Shown here one piece after another: positions 23,179 to 35,419 of a stretch of 64,000 nt of DNA. Each line of letters opens with the position of its first letter. The first letter of the stretch is position 1. A model generated the notes under the pieces. The model saw only the letters and a list, made by a program, of their open reading frames with translations, was not told where the DNA came from and searched no databases. The position numbers and the translations under genes were made by a program. This DNA comes from Dipteronia dyeriana (taxonomy: Eukaryota; Streptophyta; Magnoliopsida; Sapindales; Sapindaceae), in the NCBI GenBank assembly GCA_032871835.1, contig CM065300.1, positions 8,203,768 to 8,267,767 on the forward strand. Reading direction: 5' to 3'.

Positions 23179-23185
23179 TATAAAC
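23179..23185 (+). promoter_or_regulatory. TATA box of the second Ole e 6-like gene
   Basis: TATAAAC lies 125 bases before the ATG and shares position and downstream leader motif (AACCAAGGAAGAA) with the first gene. Confidence 0.55.
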
Positions 23186-23303
23186 ATTCGAAGCACCTAT
23201 GTATATTTGATTATCTTCTACTTCTCAAACCAAGGAAGAAACACACACAAACAAAAACCAAAAAAGGAAGAAACAATTAGCGATCATCACCAACAGTGCA
23301 AAA

Positions 23304-23746
23304 ATGGCAAAAAAAATTGCCGGCGCTGCATTGTTGGTGATGATGTGCCTTCTTGTCTTTGTTGCAGCAATTCATCATCATGTACCCAAAGTTGAGGCTG
23401 ATCATGTGTACGGCCATTGCTTCACTTCTTGCTTGGACAAATGCGATTCTCAGGGACAAGGCTACAACTTTTGTGAAATGAAGTGCGACACTGATTGCTT
23501 TAACGAAGACGTCACCGGTAAGATTATTAATATTATTTGGATATTTTCTTTCGCAATTATGAAAAATTTAAAGCTTATATATCACAAATAATTACCATGA
23601 ATTACATGTAAGTTTTAAAGACTTGTTACTTTTTCGAGACAAACTTGGGAAAAGTACTGGTTTTTAATTCCTACACTTTGTGATCTTTTGCATGTTATTT
23701 AATTTGTGCAGCCAAGCTGAAAAACAAGTTCTCGAATAAGAATTGA
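23304..23746 (+). CDS. Ole e 6-like cysteine-rich secreted peptide, copy 2
   Basis: Exons are 23304-23517 and 23712-23746, with a phase-1 GT-AG intron at 23518-23711; the product is 82 residues. Residues 1 to about 32 form a signal peptide with a hydrophobic LLVMMCLLVFVAA core. The mature peptide has six cysteines in CX3CX3CX9CX3CX3C and the same FCEMKCDTDCF block as the gene at 8361. The tail AKLKNKFSNKN is closer to the lysine-rich tail of Ole e 6 proteins than that of copy 1. Same intron position and phase, same leader and same direction make the two a tandem pair about 15 kb apart, now separated by the Tat element and a hAT MITE. Likely secreted; role unknown. The short UTR-overlapping ORFs around it are shadows. 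Confidence 0.9.
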
Positions 23747-25076
23747 CCAAATGAGAGAGGAGGCACAGGCACACTTGGTGGATTAATTGCACCCCCACCT
23801 ATTTTTTGATTCATTTTAGGGCTAGCTAATATATGCATTTGTATTCTTCTTGTTGAAACTAAATAATCAATGGAGTTTCTTCCTTCCATTATTTTTATCT
23901 CAAAATCTCTCTTTCTCTCTCTCCGATCTATTCTTAATTCTTATGTTACCCCATTGTTTTATTCAAATTTTCATTTAAGCACAGATTTGAAATTTATAGG
24001 TAATGCTCTAATACACATTAGCATATATATTCCCAACCCATTTATTTTATACAATATGACATGTTTATTTTATATCATATGATATGTTTCTCTCGTATGA
24101 TTAGTTGTTCATATCATATGATATCATATGATTGGGTTAAGCGTAAAATTAGCTAGACACATTTCTATGGAGGAGAGGAACACTACCACTAAATCATTTC
24201 AACTTTTATCCACAACGAGGATTGTCTGGTTGTAGGTAAATAATACAGATTTTAATGATGTGAAATTTTATTTAACCACAATTTATATATTATCCACAGT
24301 GGCAGATCTCTTTGGACAGCCACACACACAATAAATACATAAATTATAGTTAAAAGAATATTATAAAAATACTTATAAAAACCTATATTTTACATTGGGG
24401 GAATATCATTTGGGTCATTGAGTTTTGATGAAAGATCAATTATATAAACGAGTTTGTTTTCTTAACAAAGTTTTTCCCGACTTTTTTTTAACGGTCAAAC
24501 ATGACAGAATATATAAATTGACCATCTTACCCTCCACTTTAATTAAAGAGTTTAAAAATACAATTTTATTTTCTAACATTTTAAATTTTACAATTCAATT
24601 TGATATAATCCCGTCAACATCCATTTTTTAAAAAATAAAAATAAAAAATTGAAAACAAAAAAATGGATCTCAAGATCAAAAGATTTTATAAAATTTAATT
24701 ATTATTTTTATCTGATAAAAAATTAATCAAAAAAACATATTTTACAAACCAATCATTAATCCCATTGTTTATCGATCTCTTATTTTTTAAAATTTTATCT
24801 GGAAAAATAATCCATCTTCAATCAAATACCATCAATAACTCCATTCAATAACTACAATTTTCATGAATCTGGAAAAAAATTGAAAACTCAGACCCACAAC
24901 ATAGTTAGCCATATGCTCAGATGGAGATCTCTATCAGATGGTTGCAGCAACTTTCTAGATCTCTCCTCATCCTTTTTTTTTTTTATAAATGTTTTTAAAA
25001 AACCACCAAACCAAATTACAGAAACAACCACCATCATTAACACCATAACCATTCATCATCAACAACACCACCAAAC
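23747..25076. other. AT-rich spacer
   Basis: The 3' UTR of the peptide gene probably occupies the first 100-150 bases. Repeated ATCATATGATAT-type palindromes occur near 24075-24130. No other gene or element was recognised. Confidence 0.5.
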
Positions 25077-25697
25077 TAGGGATGCACATTAATCCCCGGG
25101 GCCCCAAATCCCCGCACCCCCATCCCCATTTGGGGATTTTTTTTGGGGGGAAATGGGGAAATGGAGAGGGATGGGGATAATTTTCATCCCCAAATTAAAA
25201 TGGGGATGGGGATGGGGATGGGGATGGGGATGGGGATGGGGGGACCCCTCCCCATCCCCATTTTCCCATTTCTCCCACAATAAAATTGAAATGAGGATGA
25301 GGATGGAGATCCCCATTTCCCCTAAAAGTATATAAATATAATTATAATATATATTTGAATTATTTGAAACATTTTATGTTGAATTTGTAATGTATTGTTA
25401 TTTTTTATTTGTAATGAAAGGTTTGTTTGTTTTTAATTTAATTTATAATTTTCAGTTAAATAGGGAAATAAGAAAATGAGGGACCAATGATACGAGAAAA
25501 CAGAGAAAAACGGGGAAAATGGGAAACTGGGGATGGGGATGGGGGGACCTCCCCCCAAACATCCTCATCCCTATCCCCATTTTCCCCAAATGGGGAAATG
25601 GGGAAATGGGGGGGAGGGGATGGGGGAAGGGCCTAGGAAGTGGGGATGGGGATAAGGGGACCTATATCCATCCCCATTCCCCAAACGTGCATCCCTA
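25077..25697. mobile_element. hAT-type MITE with GGGGAT repeats, family 1 copy 1
   Basis: A 621-bp element starts TAGGGATGCACATTAATCCCC (first 20 bases cited as the end) and its other end reversed starts TAGGGATGCACGTTTGGGG. It has a perfect 8-bp target duplication CACCAAAC at 25069-25076 and 25698-25705. Both subterminal regions carry GGGGAT/CCCCAT repeats, including a tandem (GGGGAT)n at 25201-25238, around an AT-rich core. A second copy of the family is at 30210-39888. No coding capacity. Confidence 0.92.
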
Positions 25698-26660
25698 CAC
25701 CAAACCCATAACCCCAGAACACTACCATACCAGACCCATAACCCCAGAACCAGAACCGAACCACCACTACCATACCTAAACCCAAAACCAAACCGAACCA
25801 CACCACCACATCTAACCAAAAACCCAAAAAATTCAAACCTAGAAATTTCAGTCAAAAATCCCAAAATAAAATCAAAAATTTCAGTCAAAAACCCCAAAAA
25901 TCCTAACTGAAATCGACCTTAAACCACAATCATCCAGCATCAATGCAAATCAAACCACCACCACAACCATCGAAATCGTCATCTTCTCCACTAGACCCAG
26001 ACATCATCACCACCGATCAAAAACCCTAAAAATCCTAATCGAAATCGAACCCTAACTCCAGAAAAGCGAAACCAAACCCAAAAATCCCTATAAAATCCTG
26101 AAAAATCAAACCCTTCAATCACCATCGATCCATTCTCTTCTCTCTCTCTCTCTAAAACTCACACAAATCCAACAAAATCGAAACCCAATTGGTGTCGTGC
26201 CATAGAGAAACAGAGAAGAAGAGAAACGCAAGTCGCAGTGCCATGCCGATCGCCGTAAACGGCGAGTTGTTGGAGAGAGAGATGATAAAAGAGAGAAGAT
26301 AAAGGGGAGAGAGAGCATCGGAGAGATTACGATTTTTTAATTGCCTTTTTTATTTTATTTTTATGGTGTAATATTAATTTTCTTTTATTTCAAGGATAAT
26401 TTATCTTAGATTGTACACTCCTCTCTTTACAAGTTGGTTGAGAAATTACTTAAGTACAGAATTGGATATACACTTTATTCAGTTCTTTAAAGCTCATTTG
26501 AATGGAATGATTGAAAGAAAGTACACTCCTTAAGTGAAATCCAGATATATTAATCTCAATCTCTATCTGATCTCAAATGGGTAATCAATATTATACACTC
26601 CAGATTGGTTAATTGTAAGTGATTTTATAAAAAGATTCTACCCTTATTTTGATAGATATA
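25698..26660. other. Spacer with pyrimidine- and purine-rich tracts
   Basis: 25710-26110 is C/A-rich with repeated AACCCCAGAACC, AAAATCCTAA and AACCCTAA-like units. 26131-26150 is a CT microsatellite, with GA-rich sequence near 26270-26330. It resembles a decayed plant 5' UTR region, but no ORF supports a gene. Confidence 0.4.
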
Positions 26661-27019
26661 CGTTGTTGCCTAATGGAATTTTTTTTACGTAAGACAAAAA
26701 GAAAACACTGCTGTTTTGAGGAGGTGAGAGAAGGAAAAAAAAAACTAATCTCAGTCATACTCTTGTTTCTCTACCACATGTCAACATTTAAGAGTTAAAG
26801 GTTGAGCACAATTCACAAATAAGGTAAGTATGGGATTTGTTTTGGATGCTTCTTGTTTTGTGTAGTTACCTAAGTTTTCACCATAGTACCGATTCAACTT
26901 CAAATAAAATGAAAGCAAGGGAAAACGAAATGGAAGGGGGGAAATGAAATCGAGAGCTAAAGAATGGTGAAAAAGTCACAAACTTTATTGAATTGGATGG
27001 TTTCAACACCCAAGAGATG

Positions 27020-27270
27020 GATAATGGTAACCATCCATCCTTTTTATCCAACTTTTACATCCAACTTGTTGTGGCAGTTTACATATCACGTCCTTATCAA
27101 CTGCCATATCATCAAATTGTTACGTCATTATACTTTTTAATTTTTTCTCAAACCCTAAAAAAAAGTCTTTATAAAAAGCTCTAGAAGTTAATAAAGATAT
27201 ATAAACTGTCACATCAAGTTGAATGTAAAAATTGGATAAAAATGATAGATGTCTACCGTTATCTCCTAAG
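27020..27270. mobile_element. Foldback MITE in copy A
   Basis: The ends GATAATGGTAACCATC and, reversed, GATAACGGTAGACATC begin about 60-bp inverted arms sharing TTTTTATCCAA and TGTCAGTTTA-like segments. AAGAGATG and AAGAGATT flank it as a near-perfect 8-bp duplication. Copy B near 48.41 kb lacks the element. Confidence 0.78.
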
Positions 27271-27489
27271 AGATTTACGGAACTATTGAAGAAAAAAACA
27301 ATATGAAATGCTGAGAAAACAAAAGAAAAAAGATAAAGAAAAATAATAAATCCAATTGCAACTCCAACATGCCATTAATCTCACCCTAAACCAACCACCA
27401 TGAGACTTGCCCAACTTTTTATTCAAAAACCAGATTTGCTTATCTTTGATGTTAACATGCCTACCGGTTCCATATCATCGCAAAGTGGA

Positions 27490-28375
27490 GGGTGTTGGGT
27501 TGGGTTTCCTCCAAATGTGGAGATGGCCCGAAGAGAGTTTACCGTGCATTCATGGTAAAACCCACATAATATATGTGGATGGCCTAAGGACTTTTAAGTC
27601 ACTTTACATGTGGTATAAATTAAAACCCTTCTTGAATTAGAGAAGGGTGGCAAGAGAAGGGAAGAGTGGTGTGAGAAAGAAAAAGAGAGTGCATAATTTT
27701 CTGACTTTCTGAGGTTTCTGTTCAGACGCAATCGGAGGTCGATTTGTGCTCCAATCAAGCTCAAATTTTGCAGCCGTGTTCATCACACAAGGGTCTACAT
27801 TCTGGTTGGTGGAATTTTCAATCGGAGCTCTCTGTTGTGATTTTTACGGTTGCGAATAGGGCTGGACAAAAACAGGGGAGCTACTGCGCAAGTTTATTCA
27901 AAGAGAGATATCTCTTTGGTTTGTGGTCCGATTGAGCTGAAATTTGGACAGATTCTTCTCCTCTCGTGGTTCTACGATCTGACGGTTGGATCGTTGATCG
28001 AAATTTTTTACAGAAAGTTACACACCCAGAGCAGAGGATTCGAGTTTGAGAAATCTTATCTCTCTTGTTTTACTTGCTAATATTGCATGTGTTGCCAAGA
28101 TTAGTTAATCTTGAGATTATTACGTTATATGCATCTAGTTCAGCTAGAGAGAATTATGTGTATACCCATTATATTTTGATAGTGGAGATTTTGGAGGACC
28201 TGTGGTTTTGTACTTCTCAATTCGAGGAGGTTTTCCACGTAAAATTTTTGGTGTTCTAGTGTTTGTGATTGAGCTTGTGATTATGTTATTTACTGCTTTA
28301 TTCCTATTAGGTTCACACAAGAGATGATAAATATTATTTGTGATTGTTATTTGTACGTTTTATCATTTAGAGTGC
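27490..28375 (+). mobile_element. Solo-LTR-like insertion in copy A
   Basis: About 890 bases here are absent from copy B at about 48.65 kb. The block starts TGTTGGGTTGGG, has a TATAAATTA box at 27614, GA-rich leader-like sequence, and a CCACGTAAAATTTTTGGTG motif near 28233 as in U5 of plant copia LTRs. No internal retroelement genes occur. The target duplication could not be resolved, so the solo-LTR call is inference. Confidence 0.5.
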
Positions 28376-29984
28376 ATCGGCATGAAGAAGCAGTCTCAAT
28401 TCGGTTCTTATTTGCAATAAGAGGGATTCACTATTTGGTTATCCATTTTATCTAGCTACAATTTCAGTTTTTTATTTATTTATGATGTCTAATTTTTAAT
28501 ATTAAATTTTAAATAATAAAATTTTATAAAAAGCTGCCATGTGTCTGTTGATAAAGAAGTAAAAATAAACTTTAATTACCATCAATATTAGGTGAAAATG
28601 CATATATAATAATACAACAGTTTTCGATTCTTGTTTTGGTAAGAATCCTAAAAGAGCCAGCAACGAAGCAACCCAACCACTTCCATATCATCTGGTAACC
28701 CTGTAACTCTACAAAACCAAAATTGACACAGAAATAAAAGCGTCACCGAAAACAAAAACGAAAAAAATGATTTGAATCGTTGAGGTATCAAGTGCACGGG
28801 CTGCTCTGAGTTGTATTCTTTAACGACTAATCATTGAAATGAAACTATCGTACTTTATTGAAAAATACTAAGCAAAATAAACTAAAATACTCTACACATT
28901 TCTTCAGATCTTTAACATTACCATCTTTGTTCAACTTATCACGTACGGGGCTTCGGCCAATGAACAAGAAAGAAATTAGCATAAAGGCAATAAATATAAA
29001 TTTTAAAGAAAAACAGAATAACTTCTCTCAGTAATTCTGACCAATCAGGTTGTCGACATAACAAAACGTGTAAATAATTCTTGTACACATTAGAGGAAGC
29101 TAAACTAAATGTTGGATGTTGTAGGGCCAACTATTAAGAAGTCAATCGCAGAACCCTTGCACATTCACTCACGGCATTTCCTTTCCATAACAAACAACTA
29201 TCCAAGCAGTCATGCATGTGCCCATTTTTTTTTATATTATTAATAGTGAAAATGGAAGCAAAAGAAACAGCAGCCCTTCAATTTACAAGAGGATGAGTGA
29301 CAAAGGAGGAGAGTATCAACGGACAACAGGTATAGAGCCTGACACGCTCGTAAACTTATCAATTGGTTGCTTAATCTGATTTTCTACATTATTGTCCATG
29401 TACAATTTATTTCCTCTTGTTTCAATATAACCACCGTCTTTGTGTTCCCAATACGCATGGATGATGAATGAATGATTAAAGAAATAAAAGTAGAATATTT
29501 TACATGAGAGATGCACAAGAACGAAATACATAACTAAAGTTAATGAAAAATAACAATGATCAACTCTGAGATAATGAGTCAAAGCATATTCGATATTTTT
29601 TGAAGACAGGCAAAAATGCAGCAGACCAACAAGTGAAGAAAAAAGGTTCTCTACTTCTCCAAATAGTCGCATACTTCATAGAAGAGATAAAGAGAGTTTG
29701 CAGGTGAATAGGAAGTGACTTATTCAACGATAGATTGCCTCCTTTTCCTTAAATTTTATTTTTCTAAAAAAGGATATGGTTTTCATTGTTTCGTCTTGGG
29801 ATACGAGAAAAAGAGGGATAAGTCAGAAGTTGCATCAAACATAGCTTTACGCATCTCATGACATATTAGCATTAAACAAATCTACGTAAAATTCCGATCA
29901 AATAAAATCAGACAACGATGCCATAGAAATGAATGCAAATATGCAACCACTCAACCAGGACTTAGCTGAAGTGGCGACAGGATG
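28376..29984. other. 3' flank of TyrRS copy A, no gene seen
   Basis: Matches 48.70-50.34 kb of copy B. A minus-strand ORF at 29316-29672 is partly shared with copy B (49657-49860), but the match breaks at indels that shift frame, so coding selection is doubtful. Confidence 0.5.
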
Positions 29985-30724
29985 AACTACGTTCCACCTT
30001 AAACTCATTGAACCAAAGAAAGATAATGAATTTAATATACTCTAGACACGGATTTCTCTGAACAATCTTTAGGGAGTACGTTTTCTTTATCTTTAAATTC
30101 ACTTTAGACTAAGAATGAGTTAAACAAAAAGAGTGTCTTTGACCATTAGGAAACTGTCGATTTTTCTCCCATAAACATATAAATGTGAGCATACTTATAG
30201 GTTTATAGCTAGGGATGAGCATTTTCCCCACGGCCCCCATCCCCATGGGGTCAAAAAATTATTGGCACTATTTGAGGGGTATGTTGTGCAAATATCACCA
30301 CTTTACTAATGTATGTTTAAAAGGCACCAAAAGAGCGTTTGAGACAAAAATACCCCGAAATATTTTAACAGTGAGGAAGTTGTCGTTTTCAAAGTCAGAG
30401 AGAAGCAACAGTCAAACCGACGGGAAACTAATCGACGGTGAAGTGACCGGAAGAGCTACGATTGACAAAGGTAAGATTGGTTATTTTTCCTCGTTTTTGT
30501 TGTTGTTAACTTGCTTTACATGTTAGAATTGAGTTTTGTTGATAGGAATTGTAGAAACCGGTTAAAATAGAGAATTGTGAATGGTTGTGGTTTAGGTTAG
30601 GGTTTGTAATTTGGTTGAATATCAGTTGAGGAAGATGAAATCTGGGTTTTTGAGACCTTTTTCAAGAAAATCGAGCTTATTTGATTAGTCGAGCTATTTT
30701 TGTCGTGAAAAACAGGTGTTGGTA

Positions 30725-31670
30725 GATCTAGGTTTTTGGAAAAGGAATCGAACTTTTTTAAAAAACAATCGAGCTTTTTAAAAAAAGAATCGAGCCCTTT
30801 TGAAAAGGATCGAGCTTTTTTTAATAGGTTTCGAGCTTTTTTGAATATGTTCGAACTGATTTGAAAGGGATCGAGCGTATTTGAAAGGGATCGAGCTTTT
30901 TTGAAAAGGGATCGAGCTTTTTTAAAAAGGGATCGAGCTTTTTTAAAAAGGGATCGAGCTTTTTTAAAAGGAATCGAGCCTTTTTGAAAGAGATCGAGCC
31001 TTTTTGAAAAGGGATCGAGCTTTTTTGAATATGTTTTGAGCTTTTTTGAATAGGTTCGAGCTAATTTTGAATTGGATCGAGCCTATTTGAAAAGGATCGA
31101 GCTTTTTTAAAAAGGGATCTAGACTTTTTTAGGAGGGATTGAGCTTTTTTAAAAATGGGTGGAGGTTATTTTGAAAGGGATCGAGCTTTTTTTAAAGGGA
31201 TCGAGCCTTTTTGAAAGGGATCGAGCCTTTTTGAAAGAGATCGAGCCTTTTTGAAAGGGATCGAGCTTTTTTGAATATGTTTGAGCTTTTTTAAAAAGGG
31301 ATTGAGACTTTTTAAAGAGGGATCGAGCTTTTTTAAAAAGGGGTGGAGGTTATTTTGAAAGGGATCGAGCTTTTTTTAAAGGGATCGAGCCTTTTTGATA
31401 AGGAATCGAGCTTTTTTGAAAAGGGGTCGAGCCTTTTTGAAAGGGATCGAGCCTTTTTTGAAAGGAATCGAGCTTTTTTGAATATGTTTCGAGCTGTTTT
31501 TGAATTGGATCGAGCCTATTTGAAAGGGATCGAGACTTTTTGAAAATGAATCGAGGTTTTTGTAAAGCAATCGAGCTCTTTTGAAAGGGATCGAGCCTTT
31601 TTGAAAAGGAATCGAGACTTTTTGTAAAGCAATCGAGCTGTTTTGAAAGGGATCGAGCTTTTTAATAAAA
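30725..31670. repeat. TCGAGC(C/T)TTTTT array, left side of the MULE
   Basis: About 950 bases of degenerate 20-23-bp units of the form GGGATCGAGC(C/T)TTTTTGAAA. It lies between the left end and the Ulp1 gene. ORFs inside it are repeat artefacts. Confidence 0.92.
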
Positions 31671-31707
31671 TTCTGTCTAATGATGTTGTATTTCTGTTAC
31701 ATTGCAG

Positions 31708-34700
31708 ATGAGAATTAGGTTGAGAGATACACTAAAAACTCCAGAAGAATACTGGTACCAGGGAAAACTGACACGACACAACCATTTTGATGCCCTCGCC
31801 CATATAGACGACGCGCTGAACATGGCGTCTTGTTTCGGACATTTCCTGAAGATGCATAGGGAGATGAAGTTTTCCGGTGGTATTATCCATCGGTTGCTTT
31901 TGAGGGACCTCCATCATAATGGCCCCACAGAGGAGATGCACTTCATGTTAGGAACCCAGTCGGTGAGGCTTTCGAAGGTGGAATTTTGCCTGATCACTGG
32001 ATTGCGGTTTAGAGTTGTACCAGAGACCACAATGTATGCAACAGTGGAGAATGGCATACATGAGCGGTACTTTCCTGGAGCCGAGGAGGTGTCGCTGGAG
32101 CAGATTAGGGGTGTTGTCACAGGCACAGATTTCGGATAGGCGTACGATGCTGTCAAGCTCTGCCTCTTATATATACTGAACTGGATACTGATGGGGGTAG
32201 ATGAGAGATTCAAGATTCCAGTTTGGCAGTTTCGGGTGGTTGAGGACCTAGATGCGTTCGATGCGTTCAATGCGTTCCCTTGGGGTGCCTACGTGTACAT
32301 GCATTCTATTCACTCATTCAAGCATGCGCTTGACGAGCGAAGAGACGGGTTCGAGCGACGCCGGCAGGAAAAGGGCGTTGATGTACACAGGGTGGAGATC
32401 TACAACATATACGGTCTTTCTCATACCCTGTTGGTAAGAAGTTCGAACTACAAATTGTACTTTATTGTTGGTGCCCAAAATTGTATAGATACTTATCATA
32501 CTTATCCATGATGCAGATATTTACTTTGGAGGTGATCCCTGAGTTGGCCAAAGAGGTCGGTGTCCGGAGGGTTACTGATCTGACTCCCTGTATTTTGAAG
32601 TGGGAGTTGACCAAACAACCGAAAGGGAAAAAGCTAGCAAAGATTTTCAAAGCCAGGGTATGTATTTATTTTGTTAATGTTTTTATTAGTTAGTATGTGT
32701 ACAATGACATTGTTCTAACTAATATTTCAGATGTTTGCGCTCAAGGAACTGGTGCCGACACCAGCTGAGAGACAAGCATCGTACTATGCCTGCCTAGACG
32801 AGGGGGGACCATGTATGTAGAAGATGACATGGATGATATGCCGCCTAAGGTCCTTGATCAGACCACCTTAGGCGGGATCAGTGGTACAGACAGGACCATT
32901 GACAGTGAGGGATATGAGCCCGCTGTTGGGGTTTTGAGGCCTAGTAACAGTGAGGGATATCAGACAGACCTTCAACGAGAAAGGCATAGGCATATACGGG
33001 TTCGGTTTTCCTCCCCCGGACATGGTACATCTGCAGGGGATTCCCGTGGGGGCGTTAGACGTGATGGAAAGGTAAGCTGAAAACAAAGTTAAGTGTTTTT
33101 TAGTAACACGTGTTGATAGTTTTGTACTAACATTGTAGACATGATTTCAGGCTCCGTGACTGAAATATTGAACGATGTGCGTGAAGCCCTCCGGAAGAGT
33201 GACGAGGATCGACAACGTCAACACTTGGAGTTGTTGGATATGATCCGAAAGAATGATGAGGATCGTCAACAACAACACCGATTGTTACTTGATATGATCC
33301 GGGGGCTTCAAGATTCGACCTTAAGTATATACCGGGATGGCCCCCCACCTTCTGATCAATTATTTAGTCCCGGAGGGTCGACTGATAGGTTTACAGGGGG
33401 GACAGACACCCAGGCTCAGGGGTCCCCCCACCTCCCATCACATCGATCCCCCCACCGAGGTCCTCTCTCCTACCCAGCACGTCCGTGGCGTCGGAGAGGT
33501 CCACTCCCTTACCCAGCACGTCAGTCCCGTCGGAGAGGTCCCCTCCCCAACCCAGCACGTCTGTGGAGTCGGAGCGGTTCCCTCCCCCACCCAGCACGTC
33601 CGTCCAGTCGGAACGATCCCCTCCCCCACCTAGCACGACCGTGCCATCGGAACGGTCTCCTCCCTCACCCAGCACGTCCCTGGCGTTGGAACGGTCCCCT
33701 CCCTCACCCAGCACGTCCCTGGCATCGGAGCGGTCCCCTCCCCCACCCAGCACGTCCGTGCCATCGGAGAGGTCTCCTCCCCCACCCAGCACGTCCGTGG
33801 CATCGGAGAGGTCTCCTCCCCCACCCAGCACGTCCGTGGCGTCGGAGCGGTCCCCTCCCCCGGTGAAGCGTTTAGGTAAGCGCGGATGGCATTTGGTGAG
33901 CCCTTACACAGATCCATACCGTCCAAAGAGGTTAAAGACACGGCCCGAGTCTGTGGAACACATTTTTGACCCCCACGGACTAGTGGACGGTGACCACCTA
34001 GCAGCATACAAGGCATTCAAGAGGAACATCAACGGGGAACAATGAGTTTAACTTTTTATAATACAAATGGATGTACATTTCTTGTTTATTCTAATTTATG
34101 TATAGCTAAGGTAATTCAATCATTATACAGACGTGATGTGGACGTGTTGTCACCAGTTACCGCGGGATGGTTCGTGCGTGTGCAGTCCAACTTCATGGAC
34201 TTGGAGGACACGGTACATACTTATTATATTTCATATTAACTTTTATGTAAGTATTTTTGAATTGTTAACAAGTACGGTGGTTTTATTGTTTGTCAGCATA
34301 TGGATGCATACCTAAATATTCTACGCAAGCGTCAGTGAGGATTCCACAATGTGTACAACCAGAGGATCAACGTGTTGGATACACAATTTTATGTAAGTAG
34401 TTATAACATTTGGGAATCACATCGGATTTTATGCTTCTGTATTAATAATATGATCTTGTCAATGCTTGTACAGTCACTTATGTTGTACATGTGGGAGCGG
34501 ATGATGCCTCGTGATTCCTATGGTGCTGTGAGCATGGCAATGTGGAATGTGTTACAGTCCCGATGGTTGGAAGAGGACCTTCTCACGGTCCGTGGAGCAA
34601 CCACGAGTGGAAACCTCCTATGGCACGAGGTTGACCAGGTACATGTTACATGAATGAGATGATTTAAAAAAAAAAATTGTAAGTATATCCTCAGCTAACA

Positions 34701-35223
34701 CGGCATGCAAACAATTACAGATGCTGATTCCGTGCAACGTTGGGGCCCAACATTGGCTGGTGGTGAGCGTCGACCTTAGTCGCGGGAAGATTGATATTTA
34801 TGACCCCTGGAGACAGGAAGTCTCGTATCAGATCAGGCACCAGCAGGTCCGGCCAATACGGTGGTTTTTACCCTCCATGTTGAGTGACGCATGGTTCTAC
34901 AAAGCACGGCGTCCTGCACGTCGGGCTTTCACTCGGGAAAATAAGCCCTTCTCGGTCAGTCTGGTGCATCCTTCTACAGTCCCCCAACAAAATAAATCGT
35001 AAGACATTCTATTTCATTCACGTGTTTACATATTCTATATGAACGATTTCTAATGGTGTTTTATGTCCCAAATTGTAGAGGTAACTGTGGTCCCCATACT
35101 TTGAGAATTATCGAGTACATAGTGGCGAACCGAAGGCCTTTTGATTGGTCGGAGGACGACATGGGGATGATTCGGGAAAAAATGGTTGTGGAGATTTTTG
35201 CTAACTCCAAACCCGCCAAGTGA
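31708..35223 (+). pseudogene. MULE-borne DUF1985/Ulp1-like cysteine protease gene
   Basis: Exon model: 31708-32433, 32517-32657, 32731-33071, 33151-about 34044, 34131-34212, 34297-34392, 34474-34638, 34721-34998 and 35079-35223, with GT-AG borders visible at most. Exon 1 is a DUF1985 domain (LLLRDLHHNGPTEEMHFMLG, VEFCLITGLRF). Exon 4 has a heptad-rich start and a 13-residue repeat array. The last two exons give the Ulp1 C48 protease: His in AQHWLVV, Asp in IDIYDPW, Cys in GNCGPHTLR. All three catalytic residues survive. Such proteins are predicted SUMO/ubiquitin-like proteases of transposon origin. Stops at 32137-32139, 32818-32820 and 34336-34338 and a frame change near 33420 kill this copy. 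The first ATG may follow an upstream noncoding exon, since ATTGCAG precedes it. Confidence 0.88.
33471..33860 (+). repeat. 39-bp coding minisatellite, ten units
   Basis: Ten units contain CCCAGCACGTC at 39-base spacing. In the frame that continues into the downstream Ulp1 protein, each unit encodes PSTSVxSERSPPP-like 13-mers. Because 39 is a multiple of three, the other two frames and some antisense frames are also open. Confidence 0.93.
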
Positions 35224-35419
35224 TTTTTTGTATATTACCATTGTAGTTGTACACAGACATGTCATTAATTCATGAACATTAATTCGTTCATTATTCATTC
35301 ATTAATATTATTTCATTTATTAATATTAATTCATTCAATAATAAGTAATTATTGTTATTCAAAATTATTACAATATGATACACTTCCAAAAGTTTTCAAT
35401 ATGATCAAAAAATTGTCAT
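35224..35419. other. Spacer between convergent MULE genes
   Basis: An AT-rich stretch with ATTCATTCATTAATATT repeats. It holds the 3' ends of both convergent genes. Confidence 0.6.

Noticed and set aside
25153..25335. Gly/Trp-repeat ORFs and Pro/His ORFs around 25.1-25.9 kb
   Set aside because: Translations of GGGGAT repeats in a MITE; low complexity only.
29316..29672. 118-residue minus-strand ORF downstream of TyrRS copy A
   Set aside because: Only partly open in copy B and interrupted by frame-shifting indels there, so it does not look selected.
31343..31543. ORFs in the TCGAGC arrays (also 31376-31570, 38308-38649, 55419-55604)
   Set aside because: Repetitive translations of a 21-bp unit that is a multiple of three; no evidence of protein function.
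33391..33831. Minus-strand Gly/Asp-rich ORF (GGGGDRSD repeats) over the 39-bp array
   Set aside because: Open only because the repeat unit is a multiple of three; no conserved sequence outside the array.
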